From Comamonas sp. (GTDB lineage Bacteria; Pseudomonadota; Gammaproteobacteria; Burkholderiales; Burkholderiaceae_C), in contig JAQVCA010000002.1 of NCBI GenBank assembly GCA_028690035.1, positions 310,001 through 374,000 on the forward strand: a stretch of DNA of 64,000 bases, given 5' to 3'. Of this stretch, positions 44,780-53,419 are shown in pieces. The notes under the pieces were generated by a model. It saw nothing but the letters and a program-made list of their open reading frames with translations, ran no database searches and was not told where the DNA came from. Position numbers and translations under genes: made by a program. Each line of letters opens with the position of its first letter. Within the stretch, counting starts at the first letter, position 1.

Positions 44780-45268
44780 CTAGCGCGCAAGACGGGCCTG
44801 CAATGCGCTCAAGACGCTGGGCGACACCAGCTGGCTGACATCGCCACCCAGCGTGGCAATCTCGCGCACCAGCGTGCTGCTGATGCATTGCAGCTGGGGC
44901 GCAGGCGTCAAGAAGGCGGTATCCACCTGCGGGCGCAGATGGCGGTTCATGCTGGCCAGCTGCAGCTCGTAGTCAAAGTCGGTGCCCGAGCGCAGGCCGC
45001 GCACCATCACCTGCGCCTCGTGGGCCAGGGCAAATTCGGTCACCAGCCCTTCAAACGGCTGCACACGCACATTGGGCATATCGGCCAGCGCCTCGCGGGT
45101 GATGGCCAGACGCTCATCCAGCGTGAACATGGTTTTTTTGTGGTGCGCCTTGGCCACAGCGACGATGACCTCGCCAAACAGCGCGCAAGCGCGGCGCAGC
45201 ATGTCTTCATGGCCCAGGGTGATGGGATCAAAAGTGCCGGGAAAGACGGCGCGAATCAAACGGCTCAT
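44780..45268 (-). CDS. coaD: Pantetheine-phosphate adenylyltransferase
   Basis: CoaD transfers AMP to 4'-phosphopantetheine, the penultimate step of CoA synthesis. The 162-residue product has the nucleotide motif GTFDPITLGHEDML (residues ~11-24), VVGLRSGTDFDYELQ-like VRGLRSGTDFDYELQLASMN, and the ISST turn near residue 130. Size is standard. It overlaps rsmD by ATGA and is last in the M16-M16-rsmD-coaD operon. panB, panC and panD are elsewhere in the window. Confidence 0.96.
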   Translation of the reverse strand: MSRLIRAVFPGTFDPITLGHEDMLRRACALFGEVIVAVAKAHHKKTMFTLDERLAITREALADMPNVRVQPFEGLVTEFALAHEAQVMVRGLRSGTDFDYELQLASMNRHLRPQVDTAFLTPAPQLQCISSTLVREIATLGGDVSQLVSPSVLSALQARLAR

Positions 45269-45990
45269 GGCGCGTTCCTTGGTTGTTTTTGCAGCAAATG
45301 GGCATGCACGGCCCCGGCCTTCAGGTAACGGTGGCGTTGCAAGCCCAGGGGGGCCAGATGTGCCTCGTCCCAGAGTTTGGGCGCTTCCAGGTAAATAAAA
45401 CCATCGTCGGCCAGCGCCTGCTGCGCGGCCTGCAGCGCCGGGGCAAACAGGCTTTCGGTGTCAAAGGGCGGATCGATAAACACCATGTCCCAGTGGCCCG
45501 GTGCGCTGGCATGCAGTGCGGCCACGCCATCGCCGCGCTGCACCTGCAAGGTGCCCTGCGCGCCCAATTGGGCGCAAATGCGCTCCAGCTGCAGCGCCAG
45601 CCCGGCGTCTTGCTCAACCACACGCACCTGCTGCGCACCGCGCGAGGCCGCTTCAAAGCCCAGCACACCGGTGCCCGCAAAGGCATCCAGGCAGCGCCAG
45701 CCCGTCAAATCCTGGCCCAGCCAGTTGAACAGCGTCTCGCGCACGCGGTCGGGTGTGGGGCGCAGGCCCGGGCGCTGGGCCACGCTCAGCTTGGTGCGGC
45801 GCCACTGGCCGCCGATGATGCGCACCTCCCCCACCCCGCTGGCGCTGCGGCTGGCGGCCTTGCCAGTGGCTGGGCCTTTTTTAGCAGCCTTGGCGGCGGC
45901 AATCTCGGCCAGCTGGCGTTCTTGCACGCGCTTGAAGCGTGCCTCCATGGCCAAGGCCTCTTCCAGGGTACGGACACGGTTGCGACTCAT
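45265..45990 (-). CDS. rsmD: 16S rRNA (guanine966-N2)-methyltransferase RsmD
   Basis: RsmD methylates G966 of 16S rRNA. The 241-residue product starts with a basic N-terminal tail (residues 1-50, extended), then VRIIGGQWRRTKL, RPTPDRVRETLFNWL, the SAM motif LDAFAGTGVLGFEAASRGA and the catalytic DPPF. The ATG at 45990 overlaps the stop of the upstream M16 gene as ATGA. It precedes coaD, a pairing common across bacteria. Confidence 0.93.
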   Translation of the reverse strand: MSRNRVRTLEEALAMEARFKRVQERQLAEIAAAKAAKKGPATGKAASRSASGVGEVRIIGGQWRRTKLSVAQRPGLRPTPDRVRETLFNWLGQDLTGWRCLDAFAGTGVLGFEAASRGAQQVRVVEQDAGLALQLERICAQLGAQGTLQVQRGDGVAALHASAPGHWDMVFIDPPFDTESLFAPALQAAQQALADDGFIYLEAPKLWDEAHLAPLGLQRHRYLKAGAVHAHLLQKQPRNAP

Positions 45991-47422
45991 GGCGCTTCTT
46001 TCTGCAAATCGGGGGGGATGGGGGTGGGGGATGCACTGGCCGGGGCCATCGCGGGATCGCTGCTGGCACCCAGCACCACGGTGACCAATCGCTCGGGCTG
46101 CCAATGGCGTTGTAGGGCCGCATGCACCTGCTCACGGGTCACGGCTTCTAGGCGGTGCGTCCAGTGCTCCAGGTAATCCAGCGGCAGATCGTTCCAAGCG
46201 ATATTCATGACGTTGCCCAGCAGCTTTTGGTTGCTGTCCAGGCGCAGGGCAAAACCGCCGATCAGGTTGTCCTTGGCGGCGCGCAGCTCTTCCTCCGTCG
46301 GGCCTTGGGCCACAAAGTCGCGCAGCACCTGGCGCGTCAGGGCCAGCGCCTCCTCGGCCTGGTCGGGACGGGTTTTCAGGCCAATGGTGAAGGCACCGGC
46401 ATGCAGTCCGGGAGCCATGTCGCTGGAGATGCCATAGGTCAGGCCACGCTTTTCACGCACCGCTTCCATCAGGCGCGAGGTAAAGCCGCCCCCACCCAGG
46501 ATGTGGTCGCCCAGCAACAGCGCAAAAAAGTCCGGGTCGCGGCGCTGGATGCCAGGCTGGCCCAGCAGGATTTGCGCCTGCGCAGAGGCAAAGGGGATGC
46601 GGATGTCCTGCGCCTGCGTCAGCGGCGGCACTTCGGGCACGGCGGGCAAGGGGGGCAATCTTTCTGGGCAGGCAAGCGCTGCAGCAACTGGGTCACCAGC
46701 GCATCGGCCTGGGCCTTGTCCAGTGCCCCCACCACCGCCACCTTGGCGCGGCAGGCCTGCACCACCTGCTGGTGGAAGGCTTGCATGTCGGGCAGGGTGA
46801 TCTGCTCCAGCGAGGTCGGGGTGGTAAAGCGCCCATAGGGGTGGCCGCTGTACACCGCCGGGGCAAAAGCCTGCGCCGCCACCGTGCCCGGACGCGTGGC
46901 GGCCTCTTGGAGCGCCGCCGCCCAGCGCTGGCGCTCGCGCTGCCAGACGCTGGCCGACCAGCTGGGCTGGGCGATCTGGCGGCTGGCCAACTGCACCGCC
47001 TGGGCCAGCACGTCGGGCTGCGTCAGGCTGCGCAGGTGGTAGCTCAGCGCATCGTTGCTGGCCCCCACGCTCAGGCTGGCACCCAGATCGGCCCAGGCCT
47101 GGCCCAGGGCGTTTTCATCGAGTGCGGTGCTGGCCGGCTGTCCTGGCAGGGCCTGCACGCCCTGGCTGGCCATCAGCGCCACGGCGGTGGCCAAGCCCTC
47201 CTGGCCCTGGGGATCGCGGCGGCTGCCGCCATCCAAGCGCAGCTGCACATCCACCATCGGAATGCTGGGGCTGTGCACCAGCCACACCTGCGCACCGCTG
47301 GGCTGCTGCCACTGCTCAATCGGCAAAATGGCCCAGGCAGAATTTAGATAAAAAGTGGCAAAAATGCCCGTCACACAAGCGCGAGCAGCTATAGATTTAG
47401 AAAATTTCGTACGCATTGGCAT
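45987..47422 (-). pseudogene. M16 peptidase, second copy, split by a frameshift in a G6/C6 tract
   Basis: An M16 family protein broken in two. The first part (from 47422) runs SAWAILPIEQWQQPSGAQVWL to LLQRLPAQKDCPP and then reads out of frame to a stop; the rest continues in another frame, LPAVPEVPPLTQAQDIRIPF to the end, with GLTYGISSDMAPG and HILGGGGFTSRL. One extra C in the six-C run (46650-46655) would restore one ~475-residue protein. It lacks the HxxEH zinc site, as the partner subunit of such pairs usually does. Its signal peptide derives partly from a repeat copy. AAAGGGG precedes the ATG. Confidence 0.85.
47372..47390. repeat. Partial copy (end) of the intergenic repeat inside a signal peptide
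   Basis: The segment ACAAGCGCGAGCAGCTATAG is the right end of the repeat family and lies inside the signal-peptide coding region of the second M16 gene. Confidence 0.55.
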
Positions 47423-47432
47423 CGTGGCCCCT

Positions 47433-48875
47433 TTATGGCTGCTGGGCGGGGGTGGCCGCCACGGTGGTCGGAGCTGCGGGCGCACGCTCTTGCGGCACCA
47501 GAGTGGCCACGGTCAGGGTGTCGTCACCAAAATAGCGCTGCGCCACCGCTTGCACATCGGCGGCGGTGATGCGCTGCACCTGTTGCAGCAGCTGGGCATC
47601 GGCATCCGGGGGCAGGCCCTGCACCCAGTTGTGGCCCAGGTTCTGCGCCTGGCCCATGACCGAATCGCGCCCGTACACCTGCGAGGCCTGCCACTGCGTT
47701 TTCACGCGCTGCAGCTCGGCGGCATCGATGCCATGCTGGGCAATCTGGGCGATTTGTGCACGCAGCCCGGCCTCGACCTCTGCGGCTGTTTTGCCCTGGG
47801 CGGGAATGCCCACCATCAGAAACACGCCCGGCCCACGGCCAAACACATCGGCGCCACTGCTGGCGCTGTCGGCCACGCGCGTCTGCACCAGATGGCGCTC
47901 CAGGCGCGCGCCGTCGTAGCCATCAAGCACCGCCGACAGCAGCAGCAACGCCAGTGCATCGCGGTCGCTGTCTTGCAGCTGCGCGACGTTGCGCAGCGCA
48001 GGCACCTTCCAGCCCAGCGCCACATACGCCTGCTGTGCGGGCTGTTTGACGTCCACGCGCTTGATACCCAGTTGCTGCGGCTCGGTGCGCGGCTTGCGCT
48101 CGGGCAGCGCGCGCGCGGGGATCTGGCCGTACGTGGCCTGGGCCCACGCCTTGACCTGCGCCGGATCGACATCGCCCACCACCACCACCGCCGCGTTGCC
48201 CGGCACATACCAGTCGCGGTAGAAGCGGCGCGCATCGTCGGGCTGCAGCGATTGCAGGTCGCTCATCCAGCCGATGATGGGGCGGCGGTAGGGATGGGCG
48301 TTGAACATGGTGGCGTACAGCTGCTCCATGAGCAGGGCGCGCGGGTTGTCCTCGGTGCGCTGGCGGCGCTCTTCTTTGACCACCTCCAGCTCTTTGGCAA
48401 ACTCTGCGTCGGGCCACTGGTTGTGGGCAAAGCGTTCGGACTCCATCTGCATCACATCGCGCAGGCGCTGCGCGGGCACCTGCTGGTAGTAGCCGGTGTA
48501 GTCCAGGCTGGTGAAAGCATTTTCCTGTCCGCCCAGGGCCGCCACACGGCGCGAGAATTCCCCCGCAGGCAGCGCCTTGGAGCCTTTGAACAGCATGTGC
48601 TCCAGCACATGCGCCACGCCCGAGCGGCCATCGACCTCGTCCATGGCCCCGGTGCGCACCCACAGCATATGCACCGCCGTGGGCGCACGCCGATCGGGCT
48701 GCACCCACAGCTCCAGGCCGTTGTCCAGGGTGAAACGCTGAACCTGCGCCTGTGCCGCCTGCACCGCTTGGGCATAGGCCGCTGGCTGGGCCGTCGGCAC
48801 CGTGGTGGGATGCGAATTCTCGGCCCCGGCACTCAAGCTGAAGGCCAAACAAAGTAAGGTGGGTAGTGGTTTCAT
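47433..48875 (-). CDS. M16 family zinc metallopeptidase
   Basis: A 480-residue exported peptidase with a signal peptide (LLCLAFSLSAGA). The inverted zinc motif HVLEH lies in SGVAHVLEHMLFKGS (residues ~90) with the third ligand Glu in ELEVVKEERRQ, and the M16 beta-barrel continues with AHPYRRPIIGW and a C-terminal M16 repeat (PGVFLMVGIPAQGKT). The second M16 gene begins 10 bases downstream. Bacterial pairs of this type resemble mitochondrial-processing-peptidase subunits. Substrate unknown. It is divergent from ftsY, 28 bases apart. Confidence 0.9.
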   Translation of the reverse strand: MKPLPTLLCLAFSLSAGAENSHPTTVPTAQPAAYAQAVQAAQAQVQRFTLDNGLELWVQPDRRAPTAVHMLWVRTGAMDEVDGRSGVAHVLEHMLFKGSKALPAGEFSRRVAALGGQENAFTSLDYTGYYQQVPAQRLRDVMQMESERFAHNQWPDAEFAKELEVVKEERRQRTEDNPRALLMEQLYATMFNAHPYRRPIIGWMSDLQSLQPDDARRFYRDWYVPGNAAVVVVGDVDPAQVKAWAQATYGQIPARALPERKPRTEPQQLGIKRVDVKQPAQQAYVALGWKVPALRNVAQLQDSDRDALALLLLSAVLDGYDGARLERHLVQTRVADSASSGADVFGRGPGVFLMVGIPAQGKTAAEVEAGLRAQIAQIAQHGIDAAELQRVKTQWQASQVYGRDSVMGQAQNLGHNWVQGLPPDADAQLLQQVQRITAADVQAVAQRYFGDDTLTVATLVPQERAPAAPTTVAATPAQQP

Positions 48876-48903
48876 AGAATCCGCTGATTCTAAGAAGTGC
48901 GCA

Positions 48904-50487
48904 ATGTTCAGTTTCCTTAAAAAAAAATCCCCTCCCCCTCCCGCAGCCGACGAGACGCCCAGCGCGTCCGCGCCTGCCCCCGCCACCCCTGCAGCCCCTG
49001 CCCCCAGCACGGGCGGGGCCATGAGCAAGCTGCGCTCCATCTTCGGTCTGGGCGACAAATCTGCCCCACCCGCCGCGCCTGCGCCCAGCCCCGAGTCTGA
49101 ATCCAGCCCCGCTGTCAGCACCACCCCCGCTGCGCTGCAAGCTCCGGTGCCAGAGCCCACGGCTGCGCCCACCCCAGCACCGGCCATCGCACCTGCAACC
49201 GCCCCCGCCACCAACAGCGCGCCCGCGCAGGCCCCAGCCCCAGCGGTGACACCTGTGGTTCCTGAGCCAGCTCCCGCCACAGCTCCTGCTCCAACATCAG
49301 CCCCCGTCACGCCGCCTCCCGCACCTGCAGCACCCGCTGCAGCGGCCCCCAGCGTCGTCACCCCCCCAGTGGCTGCACCTGTGCTGCCCACCCCCCCTGC
49401 GCCAGCGCCCACACCAGCGCCTGCCGCCGTGGCCCCTGCACCCAGCGCCCCCGTGGCGACTTCCGCACCCACACCAGCACCCGCGCCTGTTGCGGCCACA
49501 CCGGCCCCTGCGCCCAGCCTGCCGCCGCTGCCCGCCACCCCCTCCAGCCCCGAGCCCCAAGCCAAACCGCAAGCGCCCGCTGCCGAAGGCCGCCAAGGCT
49601 GGCTGTCGCGCCTGAAAGAGGGCCTGCGCAAGACGGGCAACAGCATCACCTCGGTGTTCACCGGCACCAAAATCGACGATGCGCTGTACGAAGAACTGGA
49701 AGACGCCCTGCTGCTGGCCGACACCGGCGTCAAAGCCACCGAGCACCTGCTCAAAGACTTGAAGCGCCGCGTCAAAGAAGCCAAAGCCACCGATCCGGCC
49801 GCCGTCAAAGGCCTGCTGGCCGACGCCCTGGCCGATTTGCTGCGCCCGCTGGAAAAATCCATCGTCATCGGCGCACACGAGCCCACGGTGATCATGGTCG
49901 CCGGCGTCAATGGCGCGGGCAAAACCACCTCGATTGGCAAGCTCACCAAATACTTGGCCGACCACGACCAGCAGGTGCTGCTGGCCGCCGCCGACACCTT
50001 CCGCGCCGCCGCGCGCGAGCAGCTGGGCGTCTGGGCCACGCGCAACACCGTGGAAATCGTCAGCCAAGCCGGTGGCGACCCCGCCGCCGTGAGTTTTGAT
50101 GCCGTCTCGGCAGGCAAAGCGCGCGGCAAGGATGTGGTGCTGGTCGATACCGCCGGGCGCCTGCCCACGCAGCTGCACCTGATGGAAGAGCTGAAAAAAA
50201 TCAAGCGCGTCATCACCAAGGCCGACGGCACCGCACCGCACGAAGTGCTGCTGGTCATCGACGGCAACACCGGCCAGAACGCCCTGCACCAAGTCAAAGC
50301 GTTTGATGAAGCGCTGGGCCTGACCGGTCTGATCGTCACCAAGCTGGACGGCACAGCCAAGGGCGGCGTGCTGGCCGCGATTGCGCAAGAGCGCCCTGTT
50401 CCCGTGTACTTCATCGGCGTGGGCGAGCAAGTGCAAGACCTGCAAACCTTCAACGCACGCGAGTTTGCGCAGGCGCTGCTGTCGTAA
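48904..50487 (+). CDS. ftsY: Signal-recognition-particle receptor FtsY
   Basis: FtsY docks ribosome-SRP complexes at the membrane. The 527-residue product has an N-terminal amphipathic start (MFSFLKKKS), a very long Pro/Ala-rich segment (~55-235), then the NG domain: LKEGLRKTGNSITSVF, G1 GVNGAGKTTSIGKL, DTFRAAAREQL, DTAGRLPTQ, TKLDGTAKGG and the closing GVGEQVQDL. The long linker is enlarged compared with E. coli's acidic A domain and is almost free of charge. A double hairpin terminator follows. Confidence 0.96.
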   Translation: MFSFLKKKSPPPPAADETPSASAPAPATPAAPAPSTGGAMSKLRSIFGLGDKSAPPAAPAPSPESESSPAVSTTPAALQAPVPEPTAAPTPAPAIAPATAPATNSAPAQAPAPAVTPVVPEPAPATAPAPTSAPVTPPPAPAAPAAAAPSVVTPPVAAPVLPTPPAPAPTPAPAAVAPAPSAPVATSAPTPAPAPVAATPAPAPSLPPLPATPSSPEPQAKPQAPAAEGRQGWLSRLKEGLRKTGNSITSVFTGTKIDDALYEELEDALLLADTGVKATEHLLKDLKRRVKEAKATDPAAVKGLLADALADLLRPLEKSIVIGAHEPTVIMVAGVNGAGKTTSIGKLTKYLADHDQQVLLAAADTFRAAAREQLGVWATRNTVEIVSQAGGDPAAVSFDAVSAGKARGKDVVLVDTAGRLPTQLHLMEELKKIKRVITKADGTAPHEVLLVIDGNTGQNALHQVKAFDEALGLTGLIVTKLDGTAKGGVLAAIAQERPVPVYFIGVGEQVQDLQTFNAREFAQALLS

Positions 50488-50515
50488 TCTGCAGCCTGGG
50501 CAGCTCTTAAAACCA

Positions 50516-50593
50516 GAGCTGCTTGCGCTGAACCAACCGCCTTTTTAGGCGGTTTTTTATTTCAAAATCCCATAAATAAAGCGGTAGCAGCTA
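50516..50593. repeat. 78-bp palindromic intergenic repeat, copy 6
   Basis: Ends GAGCTGCTTGCGCTGAACC and AAAGCGGTAGCAGCTA. It contains the ftsY terminator and provides half of the second, longer hairpin. Confidence 0.8.
50535..50558 (+). terminator. Intrinsic terminator after ftsY
   Basis: AACCGCC pairs with GGCGGTT around a six-base loop (50535-50554), followed by a T run. It lies inside repeat copy 6. Confidence 0.85.
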
Positions 50594-50620
50594 CTGTATG
50601 TATAGCTGCTACCGCTTTTT
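50578..50620. terminator. Bidirectional terminator with a 16-bp stem
   Basis: A perfect 16-bp stem (50578-50593 with 50603-50618) with a nine-base loop lies between the converging ftsY and SbcC-like genes. T residues follow on the plus strand and a shorter T-rich stretch on the minus strand, so it can end both transcripts. Confidence 0.85.
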
Positions 50621-50641
50621 GCTTGGCGTTCTAGCCAACGC

Positions 50642-53419
50642 TTAGAGGCTGCGCACCTCCACCCCCGCATCGCGCCAGTCTTGGCCTCGGCAGGTGAAGA
50701 GCAGGACTTGGTGGCGCTGCGCGGCATCAAACAGGGCGCGTTTCATTTGCGCCAGGCGCTGGGCGTCGCTGTGGACCAGCGCGTCGTCCAGGATGAGCAG
50801 CGTCGGGTGGCCGGCTTGGCGCAGCACATCGGCATAGGCCAGGCGGCTGACGATGCCCAGCTGTTCTTGGCTGCCGTAGCTGAGCAAATCGACCCAGCCT
50901 GCCAAGCGCTGGGCCTGTGCATCGGGGCCTGCGCCAGCCTCGGCATGGGGCAGCAGGATGCGCTGGGGCAGCAGCTGGGCGTCCAGCTCCAGCGTGGCGC
51001 CGGGCTGCAGCAATTGCACGTAGTGCTGCATGCGCTGCGCCAGGGGCGCTTGCAGGCGTTGCACGGCGGCAGCGCGCGCTTGCGTCAGGCGTTGCACCAG
51101 CAGTTGCAAGGCTTGGGCGTGGCGCTGCATGTGCTCGGCTTGGCGCTGTTGCTGGGCCACAGTGGCGGCCAAGGTGGCATGCTTTTCTTCCAGATTGCTG
51201 CTGCCCACGGCGTCCAGACTGGCGTGCAAGGCGGCAATACGTTCTTTGCGCTGCTGCACCTGCTGGGTGTGCACGGCCAGGCTGCGTTCCAGTCGTTCAA
51301 TGTCTTGCGCGGCCATGGCGCCGGGGGCTTGGGCCAAGGTGGTGGCCTGCGTTTGCAACTGCTGCTGCAACTGCTCAACCTGGGCTTGCAGCAGCACCGC
51401 TTCTTGCTGGATGCGCTGGGCCGTGGCGACCACCTCGGGGTGCTGCAGCTGCTGGGCCAGCGCATCGTGCTCGCGCTGCGCGGCCTGCACATGCTGCTGC
51501 GCCAAGGCGTGCTGCTGGCGGGCGAGTTGCCAGTCGGCCTGGGTGCGCTGCCATTGCTGCTCCAGCTCAAGGGCTTGCTGCTGCAGCTGCTCGGGCGTGG
51601 GGGCGGCGGCGTCCTGCTGTGCCGCTTCGGGCGGGGCGTAGCGCACCAGTTGCTCTTGCAGCTGCTGCACGAGTTGCTGCAATTGCGTCAGCTCATCGGT
51701 CAGCACTTCTACGCCTTGCGGGGCGTGCAATTGCAGCGCTTGCAGCGCCAGTTGCAGGGCTTGCTGGTGCTGCTGGCGGGCTTCCCATTGCTCCAACGCT
51801 GCGGCCACGCTGTCCACCTGCAAGCGTTGCAGGTAGGCCTGCAGTTGTGTGGTGGCGTGTTGCAGGGCCTGAGCCGCGTGCGCCACTTCCTGACCGCCGG
51901 GGGTGATGCGCAACACGCCGCCACCAGGCAATTCCAAGGTGGTGGGTGCATCCAGCGCCACCTGCCCCTGACCGTGCAGCTGACCCTGTGCTTGACCTTG
52001 CATCGCGCCGTGGGGTGCATCGATGCGCCACTGCACGCGCTGGTCGCTGGGCAAATCAAACTGCAGCTGGGTGGCCGCTGCCTGGTGCTGCAAGCTGGCT
52101 TTGAGCACGGCTTGCTCCAGCTTGCCCAGTTGCACGATATCGGATTTTTCTACGCTCAGGGCAGACAGGGCTTGCCGCAGCTGCTGCACTTTTTGCAGCT
52201 GTGTTTGGGCATGGCGGTAGCGCTCTTGGGCCTCGGTGTACTGCTGGTGCAAGGCGGTGAAACGCGCTTGCAAGCTGGCGGCCAGTTGCGCCTGCTGCTG
52301 GCGGGCCTGCACCTGTTGCCATTGGGCCTGGATCTGGCTGTGCGCCTCTTGCATCTGCTGCCAGCGCTGCTGCTGGGTGTGCAGTTGCTGTTCAGCTTGC
52401 TCCAGCTGCGCCTGTGCCTGCTGCAAGGCTTGGGCGCGTTGCTGCAGCTGGTGGGTATTGCCCTGGTGCTGTTCCAACGTTTGCAGCAGCAGTTGCAGGC
52501 GGCTTTGGTACTGCTGCAATTGCTGCTGGCCTTGGGCATAGGCCTGCTGCTGGGCTTGCCACTGCTGCAGCTGCTCGCGCGCTTGTTGCAGTTGCTGCTG
52601 CCATGCCTCGCTGGGGCGCTGCTGCTCATCCTCGCGTTGCTCTTGCAGCAGGTTGTGCAGGGTATCGACCTGGCTGCGGTACTCCTGCATGCGCTGCTGC
52701 AGGGCTTGCAATTCGGTTTTACCGCTTTCAATCTGTTTGAGCAGGCGGTCGTACTCGCCCACCGGCTTGCCACTTTTGCCGAGGTATTGGGCCAGCTGCT
52801 GCTGCAACTGCTCGATCAGCGCATCGCCCGAGGTGGCGGCCAAGGCTGCGGCGGGGCTGCTGCTCGATGCGGGCTCGGCAGCGCTGCTGTGCAACGCGGC
52901 ATGCAGATGGCGGCTGGCGTGTTGCACGCTGTTTTTAAACGCCTCAGCGTGGGCGCCTTGCTCCACCCACAGCAGGCCCGGCACGCCCCAGTAGTCGGCC
53001 CTGACGCCCCTGGGGGCAAAGGCAAAACCCAGCGCTTCGGCCAAATGGTCTTCGGCCTCTTGGCTGCTCCATTGCTGACCAGTAGTAGCCAAATCGCAGC
53101 GCTTTTTCTTGAGAAAGCTCTTGCTGAGCTGGTAAGGCTGGCCGTGCAGGACAAACTCCAGCTCCACGGTGGGCGTGGCGCCGCTGTCGCTGACGGGCTG
53201 CAAGTCTTGCGCCGAGTTGGAGCCATAGCGCTCCAAAAACGCCGCGCGCAATGCACGCACCAGCGAGCTTTTGCCCACGCCGTTGGGGCCAGCAAACACG
53301 TTCAGGCCGGGGGCCAAATCGGCCAGTTCCAGTTGATCAAATTTGCGCAGCTGCTGCACGCGCAGGCGCTGCAGATAAAAGTGCGGAGACATGTGCGAAG
53401 AGTGCGTCATGGCGGTCAT
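50642..53419 (-). CDS. SbcC/Rad50- or YhaN-like coiled-coil ATPase
   Basis: A 925-residue SMC-related ATPase. Walker A is GPNGVGKSS (residues 44-52), the signature is LSYGSQEQL near 846, Walker B LLILDD near 875. Between lie Gln-rich coiled coils (to 460 and from 510). Around residues 455-510 a beta-rich, Gly-rich stretch (GQVALDAPTTLELPGGG, RITPGGQ) takes the place of a zinc hook; no CxxC exists. It starts inside the stop of the nuclease gene (ATGA), so the two products form one complex, SbcCD or YhaNO-like, in DNA-end processing. Confidence 0.85.
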   Translation of the reverse strand: MTAMTHSSHMSPHFYLQRLRVQQLRKFDQLELADLAPGLNVFAGPNGVGKSSLVRALRAAFLERYGSNSAQDLQPVSDSGATPTVELEFVLHGQPYQLSKSFLKKKRCDLATTGQQWSSQEAEDHLAEALGFAFAPRGVRADYWGVPGLLWVEQGAHAEAFKNSVQHASRHLHAALHSSAAEPASSSSPAAALAATSGDALIEQLQQQLAQYLGKSGKPVGEYDRLLKQIESGKTELQALQQRMQEYRSQVDTLHNLLQEQREDEQQRPSEAWQQQLQQAREQLQQWQAQQQAYAQGQQQLQQYQSRLQLLLQTLEQHQGNTHQLQQRAQALQQAQAQLEQAEQQLHTQQQRWQQMQEAHSQIQAQWQQVQARQQQAQLAASLQARFTALHQQYTEAQERYRHAQTQLQKVQQLRQALSALSVEKSDIVQLGKLEQAVLKASLQHQAAATQLQFDLPSDQRVQWRIDAPHGAMQGQAQGQLHGQGQVALDAPTTLELPGGGVLRITPGGQEVAHAAQALQHATTQLQAYLQRLQVDSVAAALEQWEARQQHQQALQLALQALQLHAPQGVEVLTDELTQLQQLVQQLQEQLVRYAPPEAAQQDAAAPTPEQLQQQALELEQQWQRTQADWQLARQQHALAQQHVQAAQREHDALAQQLQHPEVVATAQRIQQEAVLLQAQVEQLQQQLQTQATTLAQAPGAMAAQDIERLERSLAVHTQQVQQRKERIAALHASLDAVGSSNLEEKHATLAATVAQQQRQAEHMQRHAQALQLLVQRLTQARAAAVQRLQAPLAQRMQHYVQLLQPGATLELDAQLLPQRILLPHAEAGAGPDAQAQRLAGWVDLLSYGSQEQLGIVSRLAYADVLRQAGHPTLLILDDALVHSDAQRLAQMKRALFDAAQRHQVLLFTCRGQDWRDAGVEVRSL

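Noticed and set aside
48876-50453. A long Gly/Ala/Val-rich minus-strand frame in front of the first M16 peptidase
   Set aside because: It continues the M16 frame through the antisense of the Pro/Ala linker of ftsY; the peptidase has its own signal peptide at 48875.
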